Shown in pieces: positions 26,142-37,603 of a stretch of DNA of 64,000 bases. A program made the translations under genes and the position numbers. This DNA is from Chrysopilus asiliformis (taxonomy: Eukaryota > Arthropoda > Insecta > Diptera > Rhagionidae): NCBI GenBank assembly GCA_964034945.1, contig OZ035962.1, positions 70,648,774-70,712,773 of the forward strand. The letters run 5' to 3'. Position 1 is the stretch's first letter. Each line of letters starts with the position of its first letter. The notes under the pieces are model-generated. The model was not told the origin of the DNA and did no database searches. It saw nothing but the letters and a program-made list of their open reading frames with translations.

Positions 26142-26415
26142 TTAATCATTTTCCGAAGAGAAAAAACTAACGAACAGCATGCAGGCTACCTAATTTTTAA
26201 CCAAATGAATTTAGTTTTCTTAAGTTTTTTTTCTGTTTTTTTTTCTGTTATAAAAATATCTCAATAACGGTAAAACATAGCGGCCAACAGTGTAAGACAA
26301 AATTGTGGCAATTATGATTTTCTTCAATTCATCTCATACAATGAACCGCAAAAAACTGATTTTTTTTTAATAACGGTATATCTCGATACCAGTTTGAGAT
26401 ATCGAGTTCTAGTAA

Positions 26416-26578
26416 CCCGGCCCTTACACGCGACTATAAAGTCTGTCAGTAGCACAGACTTCAAATGTCAAATTACTGACAACGCATTAAAATACATTTA
26501 GCGAACTGGCAGTCAGTGCATTTACACGAGACTGTGTCAGCGACTGTGTCAGCTCTACAGACGCGTGTAAGGGCCGGG
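26416..26578. mobile_element. MITE with CCCGGCCCTTACACGCG termini, TAA TSD
   Basis: Perfect 17-bp inverted ends with TAA at 26413-26415 and 26579-26581. The target is family E copy 2; family E copy 3 carries the uninterrupted site (AGCTAAAGACAAAAG). Also contains GACTGTGTCAG direct repeats. Confidence 0.85.
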
Positions 26579-27320
26579 TAACAGACAAAAGTGTAGGAAC
26601 CTTTGTCATACAGAAGTCTACTGAAAAACGCATAGATACTTTTTTTATGCAGCAAAAAACGAAATTGTGATGAAGCCACCGTTTTGGTTACTTTCGGTTA
26701 ACGGATTTCCATGAAAAGTTGATAGGATCGTCCAATTCCAGAACCAAACATACCTGGAAACTTTCATAGTTCTAGTTCTAGTAGTTTTTGAGAATTTTTG
26801 GACACAGTCTCATAAACTGAAAATTTGGGGAGATGTTTTTTAGGCAAAATTATGAGGTCGAAATGTTTCATGAACACTACTTTATTATATTTTGTAGAAA
26901 GAAGTAATAATGCCCGTAAATCAAGTCAAAACATACACCTAGATTCCCATTGGCGCGTCACTCCGATTGTTGTGCCGATTGTCACATCACTTCACGTAGA
27001 GTTTGCTATTCTCATAGTCGCAAGAATCGACAATTTAAATCCATACCTGAATCACTGAATATTGAGGAGTAGAAATTTCCAAATATGTATTTAGTTTACG
27101 TATTCTCTTCATCGATTCTACTTAACTGGGCGGCAGGAGTATTCTCTCTACCAATTTTGCGGTGACCGAAATGCAAGGCCCAATTAACCATAGGGCTAAT
27201 TGGGCTGCAGCCCAGGGGCGCCATACAGCCCAGGGGCGCCATCGATCCGAGGCGATGAAATTTTGATTGCTTTTTTTTTAATTTTCTTTTACGTAAATAT
27301 ATATTTAAGTTTTGAATTAA

Positions 27321-28706
27321 CCCTGGACCCGTGTACTATAAAACTTCCATTTATCGTGTACTCGGCAGTGTTGGGCAAAATGTAATTGTCAGAGCAATTA
27401 ACAATTAACGATTAATCAATTGTAATTGTAAATTTCTGCAATTGACAATTAATTAATTGTTAATTGTTTGATCAATCATTACTAGTACAATTAACAATTA
27501 AGTCTTGTGAACTTTAAAAAATCAAAATCCCGAATTTTTAACACCTTTTAATTAAGGGTTCTGAAAAAGCAAAATTAAAAAGGATTAATAATTTATAAGG
27601 CTCGTGCACCATATTTCGTTCCTATTAAAAATTTTGCGTCAGATAGCAAAAGAAACGTGATTTTAAAATTCGGGAAGTATCTATCCGATAAAAGTATTTA
27701 CCCGAGGAATCTACTGCTGACACCTGTGTATGAAATGCCGAACAAAAGGAATCGCATTTCATCAATCAGCGTTTAAAACAAATAATCACAAAAAGTTTAA
27801 ATCTAAATTGAAAATTGTTAGTTTTTTTTAAAAAAATTTTTTTAAATTTTACATTTAATGTACAATTTTTTTACAGGCCCTTGTTTTTTAATTTTTAATC
27901 AAAAATTTAATTCCAAAAAATTTAATTGATTGAAAATTTAATTGCAATTAATTTAATTGCAATTGAATTTAATTGCAATTAAATTAATCGTATTCTGCAA
28001 TTAACATAAATTAATTGCAATTAATTTAATTGCAAATCTGCAATTAAATTTAATTGCAATTAAATTTTCAATCAATTGATTAGTCAATTGAAAATTTAAT
28101 TGATTGATGCCCAACACTGGTACTCGGGCACTCAGTGCCCAGATGCAATTCCAATAGAAAATGTATGGCTGGTTTGTTTAAAAACCATAAAAATTGGTTT
28201 ATTCGTTAAACAAGTAGAAATACAATGGGAAAATATAATTTGCAAAAATCGACTGAGAATATAGACCACCTTGTAAGCTCGCGAATCTGGTACTCGATTT
28301 CTCCAACAAATCATGTACTCCACGAAAGAAAATGCAATACATGACAACAATACAATATAAATATTATAATATAAATAATATAACAATACAATATAATATC
28401 TGCATACAAGAAAAATCATAAAAGGGGAAAAACCCAAAGCTGTAATCAAAATAAAAACAAAATTCATACAAAATGAACTGACTTGGGCACTGAGTGCCCA
28501 AGTACACGATATTACGCTTTTTTTTTGACAGCTTCCACAACCCCCCCGAATATATGCAATTTGGATTTTTTTTTTGTTTTTTTTACTCTAAATTTCGGTA
28601 TCTTTCAGAAATATATTGCATTTCATCATATTCTTTATTAAAAATATGGTTAATTTCGGTTCGAAAATCGTTCTGGGCACTCAGTGCCCAGTACACGGGT
28701 CCAGGG
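27321..28706. mobile_element. piggyBac-like MITE, middle of the nest, TTAA TSD
   Basis: TTAA at 27317-27320 and 28707-28710. Perfect 16-bp TIR CCCTGGACCCGTGTAC. The palindrome GGGCACTSAGTGCCC occurs three times (about 28126, 28485 and 28676) next to GTGTAC or GTACAC. Without the inner hAT insert it would be about 0.6 kb. No transposase; minus ORFs inside look like low-complexity AT sequence. Confidence 0.82.
27366..28119. mobile_element. hAT-like MITE, innermost of the nest
   Basis: TIR CAGTGTTGGGCA on both ends and a perfect 8-bp TSD GTACTCGG (27358-27365, 28120-28127), which duplicates part of the host element's internal motif. The interior is packed with AATTAATTGCAATT-type repeats in both orientations. 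Confidence 0.88.
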
Positions 28707-28818
28707 TTAAAGAATATTTTAAAAATAAAATTGAATTTTTACAATAAAACTATGTAAGGGCGCAAAATTTTATTTAGCCCAGGGCGCTCAAACTTGTTAA
28801 TGCGGCCCTGCCGAAATG

Positions 28819-29720
28819 TCGTTTCTTGTGGCGGTGACGAAATTGTCGACAAATTCGCCGATTGTCGCTTCGCTCGCCAATAAGAATACCAAAATCGCTG
28901 TGACGTGACAATTGTCGTGTAGTTCGCCATTCGGAATTAGGGTAATAAACACACATAGAAGAATATACTTGGTCTAAAAATATTTGCTGTGCTGAATTAA
29001 CGTATGAAATTCACCGCGAATTTCTACCTACCTTTAAAAATTTCTGTATGAAATGTTTAGTTCTTGCAGTAAAAAAAATAAATACGTTTATGGATCTATA
29101 ATATACTTAATATGCTTGTGTGTCTGTCGGCCTTTTCGCTTAAATCGCGAAACCCACTGAAATGATTTGAATGAAACTTTTAGGGAAGCTTAATGACGTT
29201 AAGGAGCGGGTTTTAGGTCATGAGTTTCTCGAGCCATTAAACTATTAACAACCACTAATAAAATGCGTTGAAATTACTAAATGAAACTTTCAAGGAATAT
29301 TTACATTGATACCATTAATTAATCACAGACTCTTATTATGAATGACAACTAATAACGGTTGACAGTTGACAAAATTTATGACAAAAAACAGTTTAAAAGT
29401 AACTTTGACAACTCAACTTTGGTGTTTTGGAACGCAAGTCAAGTTTACTGCGCGTCAACCGTATGCATTTTGAAATGACTTTAATCGCGGTTAGTAATAG
29501 AATGCGGCCCAGATTATATAAAAACAAGTCAAGAATTTCGAAACAAGAATTTAATGGAGCTAAGTAAAACAATAAAAAATAACGTGGTGAAAACAATTAT
29601 GGCATACAACAAATTCACTAATCTCATCTGTCAATTAAAATTGAAAAAATTAAATAAGCACCAATTTTTTTCAACTGTTACAAATATTATTGATATTGAA
29701 CTAGTAATGAGCATTTTGAT
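28819..29720. other. Intergenic sequence with TE fragments
   Basis: Contains a GTGTCTGTCGG...CACTGAAATGATTTGAATGAAACTTT stretch (29118-29180) similar in style to the 163-bp array consensus, probably a fragment of the same kind of element, and repeated TTGACAACT-type motifs. No gene seen. Confidence 0.5.
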
Positions 29721-32700
29721 TTAAACTTTTGATGCAAATTGTATAACACCATATTGTCCAGTCGTCATCCAACTTGGATCTTTTTCGGTTAAACTTTCGC
29801 CAACCCCCGGCTCCAAACCACAAATCAAGTCAGCTTTTACAGTTCTTAGTGCACAAATATTGGTTGGACGAAAACCTGAAAATTATCATGCATACAAACA
29901 GAGTAAAATAAATGCTTAAGGATCACTGTTACCTCGCAAGCACGTTTCAAATCTTTCTGTAAAACTCCATGAGTAATCACCTAAAAGCTTTCGATAATTT
30001 AAGTCGCCTTTAAATATTCCTAAATGAGCTTCAGAAAGCTTCATATACAAATCATTTTGAATCTCTGGCATTCTATAAATCGAAAAATATATTTATAAAA
30101 ATTCCCAACAATGGTTTTCAAGACAAAATATTCACCTGAAAAATTCGTAAGGACCAGTCCAAAAGTATTCAACCGGACATAATTCGAATTTACCATCTTT
30201 AACAAACTGCGACCACTTTTGTCCAATGTCTCTTAAAATTTCAGATTCATGATTACTTAAATATTCCAGCGTCCATCTAAAATCATGTGGTGTCACGTCG
30301 GATATGAACCAAGGAATTGCCTTCACAAAGAATCGAATTTTCTTTGCATTTGTATGCTCGATTAGAAATGCCGCTATTAGAAAATCGGTGAAAACCTCGT
30401 AACCGGCATTGTCGTTAATAAAATCTATGATGCCATCTTCCGGGCAGGCAGCAACGCAATCCCAAATTTCTTTGGTCTGATCAATAAGAATATACTCGTT
30501 TAATGAATTGATTGTACTAAATAGATCACCAATTTGCTTAATTTCTTTTCCTGCTGATATCGATAAATCACATCTATTGCCCCATAAATTTAACTAGAAA
30601 TATAAATTTTATTTTATTATAAAATTTTGGCTACAATAAAATGGAAATTTTGTCAATAAAATTGGAACTTATATTCCCGTTAATCCTTTCAGAATTAATA
30701 GTAAGGTTAAAAAATAAATTCCTTAATTTTGTTTTGAAAAGATTAGAGTCATACAAAAGTTGAAACCAAGTAAAAGAGCAATTTTAAAGAATTACTCAAT
30801 TTAATTTTAATTATTTTTAAAACTATATATGTAAACTAATTTCAATGTTATATTACATACCACTAGACAAGCCTTGTTAAGAATGAAATGAAACAAAAGA
30901 AATATTAAATAGAGCAACGGGAAAATATTTATGAATTGATATTAATAGTTTGTTATATATTAGAAACTATGTAAAATTTCTTTCACTTCTTTAAAAGCAG
31001 TAGAGCAACGCGCCTAGCATGTCTTTAGAAGTAACTACTATAACTGTGCAACACAGGAATTTTCATAGCGAATGCTATAAAAAGTGGTGATAAACGCTAA
31101 TGTTTGAGTTTTGTCTAGCAAAGAATGCTACGGGTGGAAGTATGAAAGTAAAAATGAAAGTGTTTAATACCCAAACACAAAATAAAATGTAGAATTGTAT
31201 ATTTCCAAACGAATTAGATTTAAATTATCGTTCTTAAAAAATACTCAATTGCTACCGTCGAATTCATCGCACTTTTTTATACCCGTATGATGAAACCAAA
31301 GGGTATATTAAATTTGCCTTACCGTTTGTAACGCCAAGATCCCGTCATCACACACAAAAATGAATTACACCGTGTGTTTAGAATGATAAAAATAATTGAA
31401 TTTTGCATGTCCGTCCGTCCGTCCGTCCGTCTGCCCGTCCATCTGTCCGTCCGTGGCGCGGATTGCGGGCGCACGGATTGAGCTAGAGACTTGAAATTTT
31501 ACATATATTCATTTTTCTCAAAATGCAAGGCTAAGTTCGTTAATGGGCAAAAATGGACCCCCCCCAAACGAACGAAAACGTTTTTTGCGAATATCTCAAA
31601 ACCGGTGCATCTTATCAAAAAAGTGCAAGAACAAAAGTTATTTGGGATATGATTCTACATAAAACTCCCATACATCAAAATTCGATTGGAATAAATTTTA
31701 AAAAATCTTATTGAAAAGTTTGACTTTAAAGTGGAATTTTAATACAACTGTTCGCCGTTCACTTAAAACTTCGAACAATGCCATATCACCATACGGGTTT
31801 TCAATAATTTCCAGATTGGCAATTATAGCTTTTGTCATGTTTTTATTTTTTGTTACGTTTAGGTTCACCGAAAGGGGAGAAAAAAAATACTTGGTCGGAA
31901 TTATTTCCAAAGCGCTATTGTCTTATCGCACCTTTCTGAAATACTTTTCCCAGCTAAATATTAAGGGTATTCACATTTGGTATTAAAATAACTGTTACCG
32001 CCGTAAAACAGAAATATTTGTTAAAGTTTTGTAAACAATACAATACACGTCAATTTTTTTTTCCAAATTTAACAAATTTATTTATTAAGAATAACGCAGA
32101 TATCTGGTGTTAGAAATTCAGAATACGGAACGGAAGGTCTTGAAGGCATACCCATTTTTTAAAAGTTTTTATTTAGCTTGTATCTGTATGTTTGTCTGTT
32201 TGTCTGGGCCAAATCTTGCACTCCAATTTTGATCCACTTCCACTAATCTGATTGACTTTGTTATTATGTCATCCCCGATCCCATTATGCTCTTATTTTTA
32301 TCCCGCGATGCCAATATTTCTTCATGATTAAAAATACGCCAAAAAATTTACAATGTTTTGGGATACACTCCCCAATTACTGTTAATATTTAAACCTCGTC
32401 GATAAATAACATTTAACCTAATTTTTACAGACAAAATATTTTATAATTTGTGACTGATCGTCCACTTAAAAATGCGTGTCGCAACAAAAGAAATATTAAA
32501 TAGAGCAACAATATACTTTAATTTCGATAAATGTACCTTAGAACCCATTTTAGGGCTTAAACACAGATTAAAGTTGTCTATGAATAACTTTAAACCCGAT
32601 TTGGCATAAACAAGGTTTAAAAACCTTTATGAATAAGGTCCATAAATTCTAAATTACACTCAACTCAACAAATCTATAGATATCTAGGCTTTGCTAATAC

Positions 32701-33569
32701 GAAAATATTTTAATTTCGATAAATGTACCTTCAGTAACCGCCGGAAATATCTTTCGAAATTGTCCTCCCCTTCTTTGTTTATGGTGACGCTTCTAACGAC
32801 TGATTCAAGTGCTTCTGTGCAACATGTGAGGGCATTTTGCTTCTGCTTCAAAAAGTAGTCGAAATTCTGCAGTTTTTCGGACTTTTCAAAAAAGCTTCTC
32901 AGTCTCCTATACATATAACACTCGGCATAGAGCCAGCAGGTTGTGAAATAAGATTTATTCTCTGGTTGCAATGAGCTAAGAAATATCTTCCATAGCAATC
33001 GATCTGGCTCTAGAGTATATTTTTAAATAAAAATATTAGTCTTGATAATCTAGAGTATATTTTTAAATTAATATTAGTCTTAGGGAAAATGTAAATGTTT
33101 ATCGATTTTTTTATTTACCATTGGTTTCAATATCGGTCATCTCTTTGTCCGTCTGCAATTCGTACTTAAGCTTTGATATGTTGCCCAAAATGTCCTTTAG
33201 CTCTTCTCGCACATCCTACTCGTCAGTAGGCATTGCGGTTTATTAACCAAGTAATTTATGGTTTAAGAATTTTTTTAAATCAAAATCAGAAAAATTTACC
33301 TCGCTGTATTCGTCTACCAAGTCATCTTTATCTTTTGATAAATTATCAAGAACCTGTGTTAATATAACTGGAAGACGATCGCGCAGAGTGTAGTAAGCGA
33401 AGCTTCTAAAAATAGTGAAATACATTTCTGTTGAGCCAACTGCCCTTAAAAAGGGATATTTCTAAATAGCGGGGAAATTTTCCACTAACCGCTTATAGTG
33501 CGCTGACATCAAAGTATTCGGAGGTGTAGCTTCATCCACGATATTGTACTTTTTGTCAAAGTCACCCAT
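29721..33569 (-). CDS. ARMT1: ARMT1 / DUF89 damage-control phosphatase, seven exons
   Basis: Minus-strand exons 33569-33490, 33405-33300, 33215-33119, 33009-32729, 30593-30136, 30072-29933 and 29875-29721 join at GT-AG sites in consistent phases into about 438 codons, close to the 441 aa of human ARMT1. Landmarks in order: [18 protein letters not shown] near the N-terminus, [22 protein letters not shown] (about 190-199), [10 protein letters not shown] with the metal-site Asp-Asn at 249-250, [34 protein letters not shown] (363-369), and [14 protein letters not shown] at the C-terminus. The DUF89 family uses a metal to dephosphorylate damaged sugar phosphates such as fructose-1-phosphate; carboxyl methyltransferase activity was also proposed. 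Cytosolic. Intron 4 (about 2.1 kb) holds a HINE copy and odd direct repeats. No lesion seen. Confidence 0.93.
31273..31845 (+). mobile_element. HINE/DINE-1-like element, copy d
   Basis: In ARMT1 intron 4, antisense to the gene. Starts TTTTTATACCCGTATGATG; (GTCC)n core at about 31409-31455; ends CACCATACGGGT, a diverged hairpin (ATAATTTCCAGATTGGCAATTAT) and AGCTTTTGTCATGTTTTT. The paired G tract seen in other copies is shortened to a C run. Confidence 0.85.
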
Positions 33570-33790
33570 CTTTTCTTGATTTTTTCGACTCCACGACGAA
33601 TTAATATACAAACCCTACTGGCTACCCTACGAAATCGCAAAATAAATGACAGTTGAAAAACAACGAGGTCAGACTGAATTGATTTAAGTGAGAATTAAGG
33701 CTAAATTTCAAAAACCGGCAGCAACAAAAACAGCAAAAATAAAAATTTAGCCGGTTGAACTACATTGGCTTCAGACAGAATTTCGTATAT

Positions 33791-34048
33791 CGTCGGCTAA
33801 AAGTGAAATTGTGCTAAGTCCATTTGGTATAATTTTCCAGAAGAGCAATGAAAACCTTGTTAAATCGTTTTAATTCTCTTTCAATAACACTGAGTTTTCT
33901 TTAAATGAGCAAAATTGGGCTCAGTTTTCTTTAAATGAGACTCTGTTTTTTTTTTAAATGAAAATTAAAATGATTTAGCAAGGTTTTTTATTGCTCTTCT
34001 GTCAAATTTGGTATAATGTACTTAGCACAATTTCACTATTAGCCGACG
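33791..34048. mobile_element. Foldback MITE with CGTCGGCTAAAAGTG termini, copy 1
   Basis: Long inverted arms from CGTCGGCTAAAAGTGAAATT to the mirrored TTAGCCGACG. ATAT lies at both flanks, giving a 4-bp TSD. GAGTTTTCTTTAAATGAG-type direct repeats occupy the loop. Second copy at 55527-55782. Confidence 0.85.
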
Positions 34049-34936
34049 ATATTTTGTTTTCACTGAAATTAAATTTTGTTAATTTTTAAGTCATGATTTC
34101 ATTAAAAATGTTCATTATTAATGATGTTTGTTGAAACTAAGAGTAAGTTCAGAGTAAATCACTAACTCTATATTATGAGTTTATAATTATAGATTATAAA
34201 ATATAACAAATATAATAAATAAAACCCGAAACTACTCAAGAATATATATTGGAAATAATTTATGATGTCGTTTGTTGCATTTCTTCTTCCAAACACTGTA
34301 AAAGAGAGGTTATGTCTGACAAATATCAGCTCTCAAAAGTTTACTCCAGCTAAAAGCAAGAGTAAGTCCAGGACTGTCCTGGGCTTACACTTTTCTGTTC
34401 GATATGTGTTCGGAGTAAGTCCAAGACTTATATCGAACAGAAAAGAGTAAAAATTTTTACTCCGAGTAAGTCGAGGACTCATATCGAACAGACCTTAAGC
34501 CACATAAAGGCTCAACTAAAGTCCTTCCGATCCGTTCCCTTTCGGTAAGCTGTCAAAGTTGAACATACGACCAACAACGTTGCTACCCATAGTCTGCGAA
34601 ACGGAGCGGAATGTAACGGAAGAGTGCTCAAAAATTCATCTCAAACGGATTGCATAACCTCAAACCCTAAACTATATATTCATATTTTTGAATTATTATA
34701 TTTCAAATTACAAAATAGACCAGAACTGACTTTTTATTTCAATATTGCTTATTTAACAATTTTCAACTTCGATCAAAAGACACAATCAAAACAGCGGTCG
34801 AAATGTGAGATTCCGAACCGGAGCGGTCGTACTATAGGCAGGTCTCCGCTCGATACGTTTTTCTTAGAAGTTCTGTATAAGCAAAATGCCATCTCGCAGA
34901 AATTTTTGAAATTAACTACACCTTATCTACTCTTAG
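34049..34936. other. Divergent ARMT1/TBCE intergenic region, repetitive part
   Basis: Contains GAGTAAGTCCAGGACT-type and ATATCGAACAGA-type motifs repeated in both orientations at about 34350-34490, probably a small foldback element whose ends I could not fix. No gene recognised. Confidence 0.45.
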
Positions 34937-35348
34937 TGCGGTATTACACTTGGCTTATTTAAGCCGGCAACTTTTGGGCTTATACAAGCCAATGTGCATT
35001 CAGTTGGCTTAAATAAGCCAATCCTGTTTGCATATACTACACAAGTTTACATGTGTGTGTGTGGACTCAACATCAATCGTGCTTCAGTTGCTTGACAGTT
35101 AACATGGGAAAAACCATTGAAATTGCTGCTGCTTCATATACTGCCCAAGATCTTTACCTGCTGACGGTCAGAACGAAAATGATTTCTGCCTACTACTTTT
35201 TTCGAACCGGTTCACACGCTTTGCATGCATGCAGAAAGTTGTCGATAAGCCATAATTTCGAGTGGCAACTTTTCCCTTCCATCTCCGCAGTCGTTTCTCC
35301 CGAAAATTGGCTTAAGTAAGCCCGAAAGTTGCCATGTGTAATACCGCG
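34937..35348. mobile_element. MITE with YGCGGTATTACAC termini and 5-bp TSD, copy 1
   Basis: Ends TGCGGTATTACACTTGGC and (inverted) CGCGGTATTACACATGGC with CTTAG duplicated at 34932-34936 and 35349-35353. The subterminal block AACTTTYGGGCTTA is also mirrored. Second copy at 44724-45085. The 88-codon ORF inside is not conserved in copy 2. Confidence 0.85.
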
Positions 35349-35933
35349 CTTAGGGCCAGGCTGGAGTAAAGGAAGAACTCCAATTTAGCAGAAGCAGCAG
35401 CAGCGGCAGAAACACATTTAGCCATAATCTCTAAATTTGTGTTTTCAATTTAACCTCACAAATCGTTGTTGATATTTTTTGCATATATGGACGGAAGTAA
35501 ATATCTGTAATACTCGAAATGGAGGAGAAATTCATTGAATACTTAAAAAACAACAAAATATTATACGACAAATCATGCCGCGGATATAAATACGTACAAT
35601 GTTTTGACAGGTTTCTGCTATTGTCGTCAGAATTCAAATTTAATTGAGGGACAGAAAGCAGATTCTGCGTTTTTCGCGCTCGTTTTTCAGCCCGGCGGCC
35701 ATTTTTACACATCCCATTATACACTCTCTAGATCAGTGGTTCCCAAAGTGGTCCGTACGGACCCCCAGGGGTCCCCGGGATCATTCAGGGGGTCCGTGGA
35801 AAATTAAAATTGATTTGGGGGTCCCTGAACAACGTCAGGGGGTCCGCGCAAGGTTTTAATATAAAATAAAAAAATTATGACACATTTTTATTACTATGGA
35901 AGTTAAAATAAATAATAGAAGCTGTTGATTGCT

Positions 35934-36109
35934 TTTCCGTCTTCCTATTTGGTAGAACGTAGATTCAGTGCCGTTATGAGCCTCATCACGAAAAAAAAGA
36001 AACCGACTAGAAATTAGTACTCGTGGGGATTTGCGGTTGCTACTCACAAACATTGAGCCGAACATAAATACACTCATAACATCCCATCAGGTTCATTCAA
36101 GTCATTAAT
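35934..36109 (+). pseudogene. hAT transposase C-terminal remnant (ZBED type)
   Basis: Frame starting near 35934 reads SSYLVERRFSAVMSLITK; after a one-base frameshift in an A-rich run near 35990-36005 it continues LEISTRGDLRLLLTNIEPNI and ends at a stop at about 36107. This is the dimerisation-domain end of hAT transposases of the ZBED5-like group (motif ERxFSAV). The rest of the transposase is gone, so the copy is dead. Confidence 0.8.
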
Positions 36110-36348
36110 TTTTTTTTGTTTTTTTAAACAAAAGTTATAATTTCAATAAATACTTCTTCAACAAAATGTTTAATTTATATTTTATTTTTACGTCACCATT
36201 TACCATTCAAGACATCAAAGTTAAATTTATAATTGTTCTATTATGCATTTGTGTAGTAAATGGGTGAAAACCCAGGGTCCGTGGGCAAGTTTTGACTATG
36301 AAAAGGGGTCCGTGGGCAAGTTTTGACTATGAAAAAGTGTCCGTGGGC

Positions 36349-37172
36349 ATAGATTATACAATTACTATAGATGGGAATTAAACGCAAATTCTCGTTTACC
36401 TAATGCGAGTAAAACGAGAAGCGATAAAAATTTAAAAAAACACCATTTTGCGATGTGGGAAATCTCTTTCTTCCTCACAGGCATAAATGCAACGCAAGAA
36501 GAGCACACAAAAGCTGTTCACGACACTAACACCAATAACCTCCCGACAGCGGAATGTTTACATTTTTAATCTGTCTCCAATGCAATACGTCATATGCACC
36601 ACAAATATCCTGATTTCACCTGTTAACAGTGATTATTTTTAATAACTTTTGCCACAAATGAACACTAAAATGTCCCCAAAAGAGTTTCTTCAATGCCTTG
36701 TTATGGAATGTTTAGCAGACAATAAGAAAAATCCCGGAAGAAAATTTTTTAGGGTTCCAGCACCGGCAGAAATGTATATTTTTATATTATTTGCGAGCAG
36801 AAAATCACCAGAACTTAAAGAAACCCGTATATATTACCGATATTCACATTTGAACTTCGCAAATTTTGAAATAAATTCACAAAACTATCTGTTTTCGTTG
36901 TTTTTTATTATTACCGAACTTTGTTTTGATGTTGATTTTAGACGCAGTATTGCCAATATGTAAAATGTATATGCTTATGTATTCAAATGACTTAGGTATT
37001 CAATAAAAACGTATTCAAATCCGAGATGTGGCACCACTGTATACGACACACACACAAAATCAATTCCTATCTTCACAAAGAAAATGAGGCGGGTAGAACA
37101 AAAGTTTCTCATACTCTTCTAACCGAAAATGTCTTCTTAGAATTTTCCCATCTATAGTTGTATTAATCTATG
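36349..37172. mobile_element. Nested hAT-like MITE
   Basis: Ends ATAGATTATACAATTACTAT and (inverted) CATAGATTAATACAACTATA, both followed by AGATGGGAA. CCGTGGGC flanks both sides (36341-36348, 37173-37180), an 8-bp TSD, though the host repeat itself contains this motif. The 104-codon ORF inside (36649-36963) matches nothing I know. Confidence 0.7.
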
Positions 37173-37603
37173 CCGTGGGCAAGTTTTGACTACGAAAAGG
37201 GGTCCGTGGGCAAGTTTTGACTACGAAAAGGGGTCCGTGGGCAAGTTTTGACTATGAAAAGGGGTCCGTGGGCCAAAATAGTTTGGGAACCACTGCTCTA
37301 GATTATATGCTCTCTACTCTAGATGCCGGGTCTTAAGATGACAGGTCCTCTACCTGTAACACGACTTTTTTAATATGAATTTTCCCAATTCAGATGTGGT
37401 AACCCTACTGACGTCATCTGATTTGACAGCAAAAAATTTTCGCCAAAAACAAAAACAAATGTTTTTTCTTTGTTGAGAATTTCTGTAATTCATTTAAATT
37501 TTGTTGAATCGTGAAATTGAATTTGTCTGTTTACAAAAAATATCGTAAAGAAGACTAAAAGATTGTTGATTTGCACTGCGTTGTTAAAAATCTTTGTGAA
37601 AAA

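Larger units (their letters stand above)
24445..26906 (+). repeat. Family E element, copy 2, split by three insertions
   Basis: The start (GTGATCATCACAC, ACAAAATCTATG, ATATCTCGATAACGG) and end (AAGTTGATAGGATCGTCC, TGTTTTTTAGGCAAAATTA, TTTATTATATTTTGTAGAAA) match family E copy 3. Between them sit a 163-bp tandem array, a TTAA-type MITE and a TAA-type MITE. Where copy 3 has the (GACTGACA)n array, this copy has only a short CACAGTCTCATAAACTG stretch. Confidence 0.7.
27174..28810. mobile_element. hAT-like element, outer shell of a three-level nest
   Basis: The TSD CCGAAATG is perfect at 27166-27173 and 28811-28818. Ends are CAAGGCCCAATTAACCAT and (inverted) CAGGGCCGCATTAACAAG. The inside has tandem GCCCAGGGGCGCCAT. 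A TTAA-type element (27321-28706) is inserted within it. Confidence 0.8.
35734..37295 (+). mobile_element. hAT element with remnant transposase, 8-bp TSD
   Basis: TSD CTCTAGAT is perfect at 35726-35733 and 37296-37303. Ends CAGTGGTTCCCAAAGTGG and (inverted) CAGTGGTTCCCAAACTAT. GGGGTCCGTGGGCAAGTTTT is repeated several times in the right half. A second hAT-like MITE (36349-37172) is inserted in it. Confidence 0.88.

Noticed and set aside
28132..28467. 111-codon minus-strand ORF
   Set aside because: Hydrophobic low-complexity reading of AT-rich DNA within a TTAA-type MITE; no family resemblance.
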